NCBI GenBank assembly: GCA_002812745.2
Contig: NCSJ02000285.1
Span: 1 to 56,095, forward strand
Source: Scytalidium lignicola
Taxonomy: Eukaryota; Ascomycota; Leotiomycetes
Direction: 5' to 3'
Length of the DNA: 56,095 nucleotides
Under the pieces are notes generated by a model. The model did not search any database, was not told the DNA's origin, and was given only the letters and a program-made list of their open reading frames with translations. Both the position numbers and the translations under genes were made by a program. Positions within the stretch are counted from its first letter, which is position 1. Each line of letters begins with the position of its first letter. Positions 1-9,702 of the stretch are shown piece by piece.

Positions 1-1162
1 TGGGTTTGGTGCGCCATTTGGATTGTTCTGATTTGAGATTGTGTATGGCGAAGTGGAGAGGGTATTGAGAGGTGGTTTTGTTATGGAGGGGATGTAGTTT
101 TGACATAGGAAAGGTGAAGGAGGAGGGAGGCGGCTGGTATAGTGAGCTTTTTTGACATTTCACTTTCAAAGATGAGAATGGAGAAGTCACTGGTATATCT
201 TCTTGAGAGATCATTACTTTCTTCTTTGATAGCGAGTGTGCATTATCCCCTTGGATCGTAGAATAACGTACCTGAATCGTTTCCCTAGTCTAATATGGTA
301 GCAAGCATCCATCAATCCATTCGTCAATGTTGAAGCCTAGACACCCCGCCAACATCAAAAAGAGCTTCCGATAAATCCAAACACTCCAATGGTAAAATAT
401 ACGACACTTACTAAACCTTACTTCGGAGTTAAAAACACAATCACATCACATTCAACAATAAACATCAGGTACATCAGACACAATCCAAGGTTAACAATAT
501 GCCATTGAAGCAAGATTCTCAAGCCTAATCGTAACCCCCCCCCTTCCTGAAAATCCATAATCAGTTCTGTGTTCCATAGCTAAAACCATACAAGCCTCTC
601 ATGTAGTAATCAATAATAATAATNAAAAAAACCATTCGACCAACCAATGCAGGAATACACACACAAGCCAACATTGCATGCCTAGTTCTCAACAAAAAAA
701 AAGAGAAACCCTTGGACCAAAAAAGAGAAAAATGCATCGGAATCCAAATCATGCCACCTCCCCAAACAGAAGGGGGAAAAAAGCNAAAAAAAAAAAAANT
801 TTGCATGCCTCATGTTGAGAAGGATAATTCTCGTGGTACGGCGGTCTCAAGAAATGGGAGCCGTAGTATGAAATGCAAGAAGAAAAAAACAACACCCCTT
901 CTCAAAACGCCAAATTCATAAACCCTGCTGCTCCATCTTTCCTCAATCACCGCCCAGTCCCGAGTCATCTCTTATATATATATCGTATCATATGCACCAT
1001 CTCCTCAGAAACAATCTAGTGGAATCAAGCCGAAAGTCAAGGACAAATATCATATCCAAGATTGATTGACGCCCTTTCGCCTCCAAACAAATCCCCAAAA
1101 ATTCAGAAAACGCCCGATATCAAAAATCCAATCGCATAAAAACAGAGTGTGCCAATGCTAAT
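1..1162. other. Intergenic, no gene seen
   Basis: This AT-rich stretch holds only short ORFs with low-complexity translations. Single Ns stand at 624, 785 and 799 beside A runs. The right part probably includes the 3' untranslated region of the minus-strand TCP11-like gene, whose stop lies at 1163. The left part may be the upstream region of a gene outside the window. No repeat or RNA gene was recognised. Confidence 0.6.
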
Positions 1163-4100
1163 TTAATTCTTCTGTTCATCATTGCCACTCTCACCATCTA
1201 CACCTCCCGCAATCTGCTCATACCATGCTCCATGAGCTGCACGATCCAATGCTCCGACTTTGCCCAACTCTTCCACAATGCTGCCAACTTTCCCAACAAA
1301 CTCGGGCAATCCAAGAGTAGCAAGACTCTCACTTGCCGTGCTTGTAGCCTTGACCTTTTCCTTGGTCGTACTAGCCGCCAAGCGCGTTAATACATGACCT
1401 CTCAAGCGTACGAGCAATAATCTCATAACCGGTTCTCGAACCTCAACAGACTCCGTTTCGGCAGTGGTGGATGCAGACACGATCCGGTTCACGAGTTCGC
1501 GAATATGATTTTTCGTCGCAACAGGCATGCTACGGCTGGATTCGAGAGCGGCTTGTACACCCTGGGCACGTTGCTCAACAGCCTTGGAAGTCTCCAACAC
1601 AGAGATGATACGCGAAGCTTCAGTCTTCCATTGCGAACGCACATCACGTTTTAACAGATTCTTGCATTGGACAATGATAGCTCCTGCAGTAACAATGCGG
1701 AGTATATCAGCCCGGATGCGCTTAATGCGTGGTGCATCCAAACGGAGAGTCTCGGGGATATTATCTACGTTAACATCGGACGCCTTCGTAGAGAGGAAAA
1801 CATCGACGAGCATCTGAGCATAGATCTTGTCTGGCGTTGGAAGGCTTCTTGGGAGCTGGATATTCTCAGGATCACGACGGGCAGCTTCGGCCATGACTTT
1901 ATCCTTAGCTTCTGTCCAAACTTTGGTCGTTACTTCCATATTATTGCCATGTTGCTCGAGCCACTCAGCAAACAGCTTCATCTCATATGTTATAGCGTGT
2001 TTAATCAGCTGTGGAGCTGTCTGTTGCAGGCAGAAATTTGCATAGTCCAATTGCATGGTATCTATGAACCCCATCAATGCTTCAAGACGATCAACGACAT
2101 CGCCAGTTTGTAGCTTGTTCTCGATCAGGTCCTTGACTTCCTCATCACGAGCAGGAGCACAAAGTCGTGGAAGGATTGAGCCCATGAAAGAGAAGAACTT
2201 CTCATACGAGAAAGTTCCAGCTGCAAGCTCTCTTGCTACAATGTTGGTATCAAGAGCCTCTCCAATGAGTGTATGCATTGAATTACCCGCACGCAATAAC
2301 GACTGCAGTTTTCCTTTGATATTCTCTGCCATGGCAAGAACCCACGGGTCACTTTGTCCGCGACGTATTTCGTCCCTCATACTATCGAAGATAAGTTGGA
2401 AGATTGTACCTCGTTCATTAATGATATCCTCCTTTTCGATGCGGTATTCCTTGTTTATAGCAAGCTCATGTACGATCGTTCTGTTATCTGGAAGAACGGT
2501 GTTGGCAACCCGCAAAGCATCTGCATTTGTCTTTCGAACCCCTCGTGGAGGCGTGGGAGGTGGTGTTAGGTGTCCTAGGGATGAACTGACCGCCGTCGTC
2601 GCGGCCGATATTTCATCCACTCCGGGAGTAGATGTAGTGGTGGAAACGGAACCCATATTTGTCGTGTCCGGCTCTGCTGCTCTAGGTCGTGAATCTGCAG
2701 CAGGCTTCTTGGCAGCCCTGGTCTTCCTAGCTTCCCTGATGGCATTTGTAATAAGTTGTTTTCCTTTGGCAGCACCAGCAAGTCTCTTAATTCTGACCAT
2801 CAACTTAAGTTGATTCTCCCTAATGCCATCACGGTAAGATTCCATGACAGCATCTTCGGTACTATCCTTGACGGTTTGCCAAATAGAATCAAGCTCCACA
2901 AACTGCAAGACCATGACATCAATGAGCGCACTGGAGTCTCTCGCCTTCCATGCAATAAATGCATTATAGAAAGCGGCGTATGCCTCAGATAAAGTAGTCA
3001 GCTGTGCTGGTGGCGCGGTGTAATTATTAGCAACAGTTAGTCTCGAAAGGACATGCTCAAACGTGATCAGGAGCTCGGTAGCTTTGGCAACAAGATCCTG
3101 TAACTGCGGGTTAGCTAGATCATCATGGGGCATCGGCAACGAGCCCACCTGCTCCTGCTCCGAATTCTCCCCTTTACTACTCAACACCTGAGTAGGATGT
3201 CCAAGAATAAGAAAAGCGCTCAGGAAAGTCCGCACGGCTGTCATTTCATTGACCGATCCGCTCTCGCCTTCCCGAAGGCCACATATTCTCAAAATACTAG
3301 CAGTAGCCATCAGCACTCTCTCCTGAGCCAGCAGATCAACTACATCTTGAAAGGAGGTCTCTCGAACCCGATCGACTGTGAGACCCAAGTTCGAGAACTC
3401 CTTGAGGGCCTTAGCCCTTCGGTTGATCCTCCAGCGCTCCTGAATCTTGGAAGCTGCCGTATGCTCGTTGATCGGCAGCCGCCGCGGTGGTGGTGGAGAC
3501 GGAGACTTTCTCGGCGAGCTCGTCGATCTCGCTCTCTTGGTCCCGGCTCCTCGGTGGAGGAATTCCTCTCTTCTCCTCTCAGCCTCCGCGAGTTTCTCTT
3601 CCATCTCCTGCCGGAGTCTCTTGCCTTCTGCCTCCCTCTTCTCCTTCATACTCTCGGCCACTGCCTTGGCCCGTTTGACCTCCTCAGCGCAACTAGCCAC
3701 AATCTCCGCCAGGTTCTTCTCTCGTGCGTGCTGTGCGGCCAATGCCCTCTCTTCTGAGTTGCTCGTACTCCGGGTCTGTGCCTTGGCCAGTGCGGCTCGC
3801 AGACGGACCTTCTCCACATGCGCAGCTCGATCTGCCAGCCTGGCCTTGCGGCTCTCTATGATCGATGCACGTCGAAGGTGCTGAGCAATGTAATTGCTCT
3901 GGGGACCGCCGAGCCGCCCTGAGGCGTGAGACTGATGGGAGTGTACGGACGAGATGGAGTTGCGGCGGGATGAGGCGGCCGAGGACTTGCGCCGGTTGCT
4001 GATGTGTTGATAGAAGCGGGCTGCAATGTGCGGTGGCGGCGTGTAGATTCTGTGATCGTTGTTGTCATCTTCGGTGATGAGATCGAGGTCCTGGTCTTCT

Positions 4101-4177
4101 TGAACACCTGCTGGAGAGCCCGTAGACTCGGCGAGGTTGCGATCGGGGTCGCTGAGGTCATCTGAAGCGCGCCGCAT
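1163..4177 (-). CDS. TCP11/Sok1-family protein
   Basis: This is a single uninterrupted reading frame of 1004 residues. The N-terminal 100 residues are Ser/Arg-rich and look disordered. Residues about 105-208 are strongly charged (Arg/Glu/Lys/Ala) and should form a long coiled coil. A proline-rich linker (about 217-233) follows, then an IQ-like segment at about 241-256 (AASKIQERWRINRRAKA). From about residue 560 the sequence matches the T-complex 11 domain pattern, including DNRTIVHELAINKEYRIE. Known family facts: yeast Sok1 is a multicopy suppressor of protein kinase A loss, and mammalian TCP11 is linked to cAMP signalling. A role in cAMP/PKA-related signalling here is inferred from family. 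The start was chosen at MRRASDD because the frame closes soon upstream. Several plus-strand ORFs inside it are antisense shadows. Confidence 0.87.
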   Translation of the reverse strand: MRRASDDLSDPDRNLAESTGSPAGVQEDQDLDLITEDDNNDHRIYTPPPHIAARFYQHISNRRKSSAASSRRNSISSVHSHQSHASGRLGGPQSNYIAQHLRRASIIESRKARLADRAAHVEKVRLRAALAKAQTRSTSNSEERALAAQHAREKNLAEIVASCAEEVKRAKAVAESMKEKREAEGKRLRQEMEEKLAEAERRREEFLHRGAGTKRARSTSSPRKSPSPPPPRRLPINEHTAASKIQERWRINRRAKALKEFSNLGLTVDRVRETSFQDVVDLLAQERVLMATASILRICGLREGESGSVNEMTAVRTFLSAFLILGHPTQVLSSKGENSEQEQVGSLPMPHDDLANPQLQDLVAKATELLITFEHVLSRLTVANNYTAPPAQLTTLSEAYAAFYNAFIAWKARDSSALIDVMVLQFVELDSIWQTVKDSTEDAVMESYRDGIRENQLKLMVRIKRLAGAAKGKQLITNAIREARKTRAAKKPAADSRPRAAEPDTTNMGSVSTTTSTPGVDEISAATTAVSSSLGHLTPPPTPPRGVRKTNADALRVANTVLPDNRTIVHELAINKEYRIEKEDIINERGTIFQLIFDSMRDEIRRGQSDPWVLAMAENIKGKLQSLLRAGNSMHTLIGEALDTNIVARELAAGTFSYEKFFSFMGSILPRLCAPARDEEVKDLIENKLQTGDVVDRLEALMGFIDTMQLDYANFCLQQTAPQLIKHAITYEMKLFAEWLEQHGNNMEVTTKVWTEAKDKVMAEAARRDPENIQLPRSLPTPDKIYAQMLVDVFLSTKASDVNVDNIPETLRLDAPRIKRIRADILRIVTAGAIIVQCKNLLKRDVRSQWKTEASRIISVLETSKAVEQRAQGVQAALESSRSMPVATKNHIRELVNRIVSASTTAETESVEVREPVMRLLLVRLRGHVLTRLAASTTKEKVKATSTASESLATLGLPEFVGKVGSIVEELGKVGALDRAAHGAWYEQIAGGVDGESGNDEQKN

Positions 4178-6172
4178 TGTGACGGTTGGAACAGGATCCA
4201 GCTTGAAGGAAGGAATGGTGGGTAGATGACGAAGTTGGAAGTTGGATGATGGAAGGTCTACCAGAGCGCTCGATACAAAGTTATCCGGGGATACGGGTTG
4301 GAAATTGGTGGATTGCTGACGTCAACACAGTTTGTCGGGGTTTGGGAGTTGCAGGTTGTGTAGTGTGTAGTGTGTGTCGCATATAGTTACTGTGGTGGAG
4401 AAAGCGCGCAAAAAGAAGAGAGCGAAGCAACGGGCAACCCGAGGCAAAACAACAAACGATGGATATGTACTGTAGGTTGGAAGTAAGTTGCTTCCAGAAG
4501 GATATACAGAAGAAATTCGAAAGCAGGCCGGGCAGTCGAGATAATAATGAAGGAGAATGAAGGGGGTTGGTGGTGAGCCAGAGAAGAGTGAGTTTAGTGA
4601 GTTTCGTGAGCACGCATGATGCGAAGAGCGTGTGTGTAGTTTGGTTAGCGGAGTGGAGTTTGCGTAAGAGAGGCAGAAGGTGAGGTCAGGACCCGGCCGA
4701 TCCCCAAGTGGGATGTTTTGCCCGCCGGGGTGAAACAAAAAAGCACCGGCCACTGGGGGAGATGCCGTAAGCAGCTGCAAAGTAACTACCGCAAAGCAAA
4801 AGCAGAGCAAAGCAAAACCGGATGGAAGCGACCAGAAGCACTTCGACTTGCTTTGCTGATTCAAGCTAGTGATGACTATTTTTACGTTGTGTTGGTTCTC
4901 TTCCGCAAGTCAAGTGATGGAATACGAGAAAGCAAGTGAACTTGAACAATTCAAAACAATTCAAAAACAAAACAAACTCAATGCAGCGAAACAATCCAAT
5001 TTGGTTGTTGAAACAGCCTGACACAACCAACAATCCTAGATCCCCGTGATCTCCCCCCTCTCGGGTCGGGGCATTTCTGCGCTCTCGACGTAATTGTGTC
5101 TGTGGGTAAACGCATCCCAACGTCGTATTGCCGGCGGCTGCTCCGCGCGTGCGTGAAACCCTCACCGCCTTCCCTTCTCAGCACGTTTGCGGTCGAGATC
5201 TCAATGGCCCCAAGTCGAAGTCAAAGGCAAGCGAGAGTACGACAGAAAAGGTAAGCGTGGTAAGGTCACTCACCCCCTTCGGCTGCAAGTCAGATGCCGG
5301 TGATTGCTGAAAATAGCACACACATGCTTGTGACAGAACTCTGTTCAGACGTTCCGATGTCCAGATTTGTTTGTTTCATCTGAAAACCCATCCTGTGGTG
5401 CAGCATTGCATTATTACCGTACTAGTGAACCGGAAAATACTAGACAACGTCAACATTTACAATCATATTTGAATAATATTAATATTAAGTTGTCCTTTCT
5501 GCTGTAAGTATTTGTGCGAATAGGGTTCGGGTAAGTTTCAATCGTCACTCATTACTCATCACATGCATACGACAAGACAAGGTGAATGAATTGTTTGGAT
5601 TCAATACATTTAACACATTATGTTTATTCCATGGATACCACACACACAAATTGCACACATATACCTTATGTGCAAGATAGCCAGCTCCTCATGATGTGAG
5701 CATGTCTTGGCAAAGTCTAATTCCTCCTGTGCCTTTCACCTTTCACACCCCATGTTGATCCCTCATCACTGCCGGAACCCATGTGCCGGCCCCTTCCTTG
5801 ACATAACCCTTCTAGAAAAGACACGGATGTACGGACTGACTCTAACCTAACTAAACCCCAATCCCCAGAAAAACGGTGTAAGAGGCCCGAAATAGAGAAG
5901 AAAAAAAAGAAAAGAGCTCCATAAAACGCCTATCGCTGAATGTAAACGCGCTGCGATGCACGACGCATAGGATGGGCAAAGAGGAAATGCCAAATTGGTT
6001 GGTGTCCTAAACGGAATACCTGACCTGGGAGGACCTACCTCGCGAGAAGTAGCTGGACTCCTTCGGTGCGAGAATATGCGTTTGCTCAAGATAAAAGGAA
6101 GTGAGAAAAGAAATCGAGTGTCATGGAAAGGATATCAGATAAGAGCCTCCCTCAAAGATATCCTCGGACTCC
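4178..6172. other. Intergenic and promoter region
   Basis: This is the upstream region of the minus-strand TCP11-like gene, followed by the 3' side of the glycosyltransferase gene. Small ORFs here overlap one another in several frames and have no recognisable domain. A short AT-rich palindromic patch lies near 5467-5490. No gene is supported. Confidence 0.5.
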
Positions 6173-7756
6173 TTATGCCGAAATCCAAATCAATTCCACT
6201 ATTCCATCTCTCTCAAACATCTTTGGTCCATCCGGTGCCTGGACCCACCTCTCGTCATTCTTCCTTCGGATGTAAACCTGTCGCACGCTTCCGTCGCTCT
6301 GAACCTCGCTTTCCTCCAACAGCCACGCCGCCTTTTTTCCTGTTTGTAACAAGCTCTTTCTCTGAGGCCCAAACTTAAAATCTAAGTTGTAGCCATAGTC
6401 ATCCGGAGCTGGAACAAAGGTCCTTTCCATCTGATGGGTATCAAAATCAATACCCTTGGGATAGTAGGCAATGCTGTACCCGTTCGACAGGATGTAATCA
6501 TCATTAGACTGGAACCGCTGGAGGAAACAGTCCTCACCACAAGCGTGGGAAACCTGGACCCCTTGGTACGGTTTTGCAACGTGCCACATCCCACCTTTGA
6601 AGTGGTGAAGGGAGTATGGCTTGAGACCCGCTTCGTAGAAACCAGATGGGTCACCAAAAAGATCCAGTTGGAACAAGTCCTGGATCATCGAGAGTCGTAC
6701 ATCAGTGTGTTCGTAGATGCATTTGCGTAGCAAGATATCGCCCTGCATACCCCATCCAGAATCCGACTCCTTCAGCTTCTCCTCAGTGCTGCACTGGGCA
6801 TAGAGAGCGGTGATCTTCGTAGCAAGGGACATGGAGAAGAAGACGCCTGCGCCTCCAAAAGCTTGCGAGCCGTGTCGTTGTATGGCATTCACGTCCTCGG
6901 AAAGGGTGCCAATATAGAGATCCTGATCGTAATCAAAAACTGACAATTTCTCGATCAGAGCATGCATGCTGGGGAAGAAAGTGTCATCGTCGCACATCAC
7001 GAGCCATTTCCGGTGTTTTCGGGAGGAGTCATTATACAAGGCTGGTAAGAGGGACAGGTATCGCTGAGCCATAGGAATTTCACTATCTGAGCGATAGACC
7101 TTGACATCAATCCCCAACGCCTCCATCTTCCTCTCAGTCTCGGCAATCTCTGCATCCGTTGCATCAATCAGTCGCAAGACCAATCCCGCTCCGTTAGATT
7201 TGCCGTGGCCATCTGTAAGCCAGTGTGACCACTCCTTGATGGGTCCGATCTTTGGATCGTTCAATCTGGTGAACGTAGTTGAAATACCAAACAGGAAATC
7301 CGAGCCATCGGCAGTGCTTGGATCCGGAGATTTTGATACAGGTACTTCGAAGGGCGCCAGACAAATTGCTTCGCCAGGAGCTGAACTAATCTTAAACGTT
7401 TCAAATGCCTTGGGGAACAGAAAATCGTCGATTTTGGTTATCGACTTCCGCCTGGTATCTTGGGGATGGAAGCGGATATATCGCTGTGCATAATCGATCT
7501 CGTCGTCCAGTTCATACTTGGCTTTCAATTGGTCGAGATAATATCCATCAATAAAGCAGTCGCGTCCTGAGGGACTGCCTGACGATTGCGACTTATGACG
7601 TAGGGAATGGAACTGCTGCTGGATGCTTCTCACAGGTGATGCTGGTCCTCGAAGTGTAACTACTAACGCGATTAGAGCAAGCGCCACCAGTATTGCTCGT
7701 GTAAGTGGGTTTCGAAGGGTCAGCAGCCTGTGAGCTGCCAAGGAGGGCTTGATCAT
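6173..7756 (-). CDS. GT31-like (Fringe/DUF604-type) glycosyltransferase, type II membrane protein
   Basis: This intact single-exon frame encodes 527 residues. A short basic cytoplasmic tail is followed by one hydrophobic segment (about residues 20-37), giving the type II topology of Golgi glycosyltransferases. The lumenal part contains WLVMCDDDTFF (about 251-261), whose DDD is the metal and nucleotide-sugar binding DxD motif. AFGGAGVFFS follows about 40 residues later, then GWGMQGDILLRKC, which is the expected order for the Fringe-like GT31 fold. Conserved Cys and His residues near HHFKGGMWHV and SHACGEDC continue the domain. Many Pezizomycotina encode such proteins; the acceptor and sugar are not known from sequence. 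The start at MIKPSLAAHR places the membrane anchor correctly. It has no evident functional link with its neighbours. Confidence 0.88.
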   Translation of the reverse strand: MIKPSLAAHRLLTLRNPLTRAILVALALIALVVTLRGPASPVRSIQQQFHSLRHKSQSSGSPSGRDCFIDGYYLDQLKAKYELDDEIDYAQRYIRFHPQDTRRKSITKIDDFLFPKAFETFKISSAPGEAICLAPFEVPVSKSPDPSTADGSDFLFGISTTFTRLNDPKIGPIKEWSHWLTDGHGKSNGAGLVLRLIDATDAEIAETERKMEALGIDVKVYRSDSEIPMAQRYLSLLPALYNDSSRKHRKWLVMCDDDTFFPSMHALIEKLSVFDYDQDLYIGTLSEDVNAIQRHGSQAFGGAGVFFSMSLATKITALYAQCSTEEKLKESDSGWGMQGDILLRKCIYEHTDVRLSMIQDLFQLDLFGDPSGFYEAGLKPYSLHHFKGGMWHVAKPYQGVQVSHACGEDCFLQRFQSNDDYILSNGYSIAYYPKGIDFDTHQMERTFVPAPDDYGYNLDFKFGPQRKSLLQTGKKAAWLLEESEVQSDGSVRQVYIRRKNDERWVQAPDGPKMFERDGIVELIWISA

Positions 7757-9702
7757 TATGATATATCAGAAGTACTAGAAGCAGAGAAATAGTAAAAGGT
7801 AACGAAAGACGGAAAACGGATGCGTCGTGGGGAATAAGTGAGTGTAATGCTCGACGAACGAGACAAAAAAAAAAGGCTGGAAAGTTGTTTGAAGAAAATG
7901 AAAGTGAAGTAGCGTAAAGAAATAAAAACAAGAGATGAGCAAATATACATTATTCAAGGAAAAACAATGGGTGGTATCAGGGGACCACATAAAATTGAGA
8001 TTACTTAGTGATTTGCCCCGACATGCCAGAAGCGTTCAGGGGTGGAGTAGCGGGTCGTGCAGATGCAGCAAGTAGCGGCGATGGGATTTGCCTGGGTGGA
8101 GGAACACCAAAACGGTGGTGTCTTTATCTGCCATCTTCCAAAGGGCGGGTGGAGAATCGGCACCTCGAAACCCTGCGATTCTGGCCTCCTCGAATTCGCC
8201 TCAAACAAAGTGCATCGAGATCAACATGCACAGCCTGCTTGATGTGCATTTCATACTGGAACCTGTATGTTGGTTCGAATACCGATCTTCCAGCTATTCG
8301 CGGGATTGACGGTATTCCACAGGGCCAATTCAGCGTGAGTCCATTAGGGACGAGAAATGGAACGTGCTAATTATTAGGAAATAGGAGACATCTCCACTAC
8401 CTCCTCGTGCTACTCCTCTGAGCCAACACCTCCATCTCCATCTCCATCCCATCCAGTTAAATGGGCTGGTTCTTGCATGGAGGCTTGCCTCTGCTGGAAG
8501 AAGTCATGGTTAAAGCAAGGAACTTCACAGTGCAATTTGCAAGAGTGCCTGCATTAGGATGCAACCATCCCTCTCAACCCGTTAGCAAATGTTTGCGTTA
8601 CCATCGCCGAGAGTCCAGATCCTCAGAGTTCACAGTATCGTAATTACAACTTAAAATACATCCCAAACCTAGCGACATTGCCGATAAGAACCAGTTGCGT
8701 GGAAGAGCTGTGGACGACGAAAGCCCCGTGGCTGGTGGATACATGGCAAATTTCATACAAGCAGCCTCATTGCGACCCTTATAACGCCACAAGCGCCCAA
8801 TAGATAGATGAGATATCTTCGTGTGTGGAGCCCGGAACTGGCAATTAGATAGGGGTTGGATATTATGGCCTGCGATTTCATATCGGCGAAAGATTCAAAA
8901 CTAGCAGATGTGCCCGACCGGCGCTGCAATATAGCCGTCCAGACATCCATTCTGTAACACAACATGCATAACTGGCTATGATCAATGGTTAAAACACATG
9001 AAAGATCGCCAGGGCACACCTATCTGAATCAGCAGATCTGACTCCTTTAGACGAAATCAATTGGAGTCCATTCTCTGGCAGATAGGCCGACGATAATATA
9101 CTGTACTATCTTGTTCTGCAAGACACTGGTATCGTAGTTTACAGCATTTTACCATCGACATTGCTTTTCGATACTGACGTGAGACGGAAGCACGGGGATA
9201 CCGGGAGGATGGGAAGAACACGAGGACATCGATAAGGTTGGGGCGAGGAAGCTTGATTAGATCTCAAAACTCTTCCCCTGAAAATGCTTGAATTATTTAA
9301 GACGCACAGTAGCGTGTCTCTATTTTAAGCTCCATCACGACACTCTGTCTCGGAACGGATTAACTATATACGGTAGAGTGCGTATTCGATTATCACATCC
9401 GTTGATCACGTGGGGAGTCTCATCCCTCTCAGAAATAGATGGAATAATGATTTAGAAGTTCACTCTCCAACTTTAGTTCTCTGTATGCCGATTATACCCT
9501 TTTTAAAATCAATAAACCTTCCCATGAATGTGTTACCTGTAAACATAAGAGATAAAATCAAAGCTTCAGCTCCTATGTTGCCTGATTTGCTGCCTAACAT
9601 CATTCTGCCCATCGTCATCAGTCCCGCCCGCCGCCTTGTCCTCTGCAAAACATTTAATCTCAGCCTCGCACAATGTTGAGACAACGAATCCAGGACGCCA
9701 AC
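7757..9702. other. Intergenic between divergent GT31-like and palA genes
   Basis: The segment separates the minus-strand glycosyltransferase start from the plus-strand palA start, so it should hold both promoters. Small ORFs at 8005-8370 overlap in three plus frames and one minus frame, which is typical of chance ORFs in a locally GC-richer patch. No domain is visible and no gene is called. Confidence 0.5.

Noticed and set aside
2055..2813. 252-residue plus-strand ORF antisense to the TCP11-like gene
   Set aside because: It lies wholly opposite a well-supported coding frame, and its Ser/Arg/Leu-rich translation has no domain; codon structure of the sense gene explains it.
8270..8284. GGTTCGAATAC, similar to a tRNA B box
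   Set aside because: No matching A box, acceptor stem or anticodon arm could be folded around it.
8008..8370. 120-residue plus ORF
   Set aside because: Three plus frames and one minus frame are open over the same DNA, which points to chance lack of stops.
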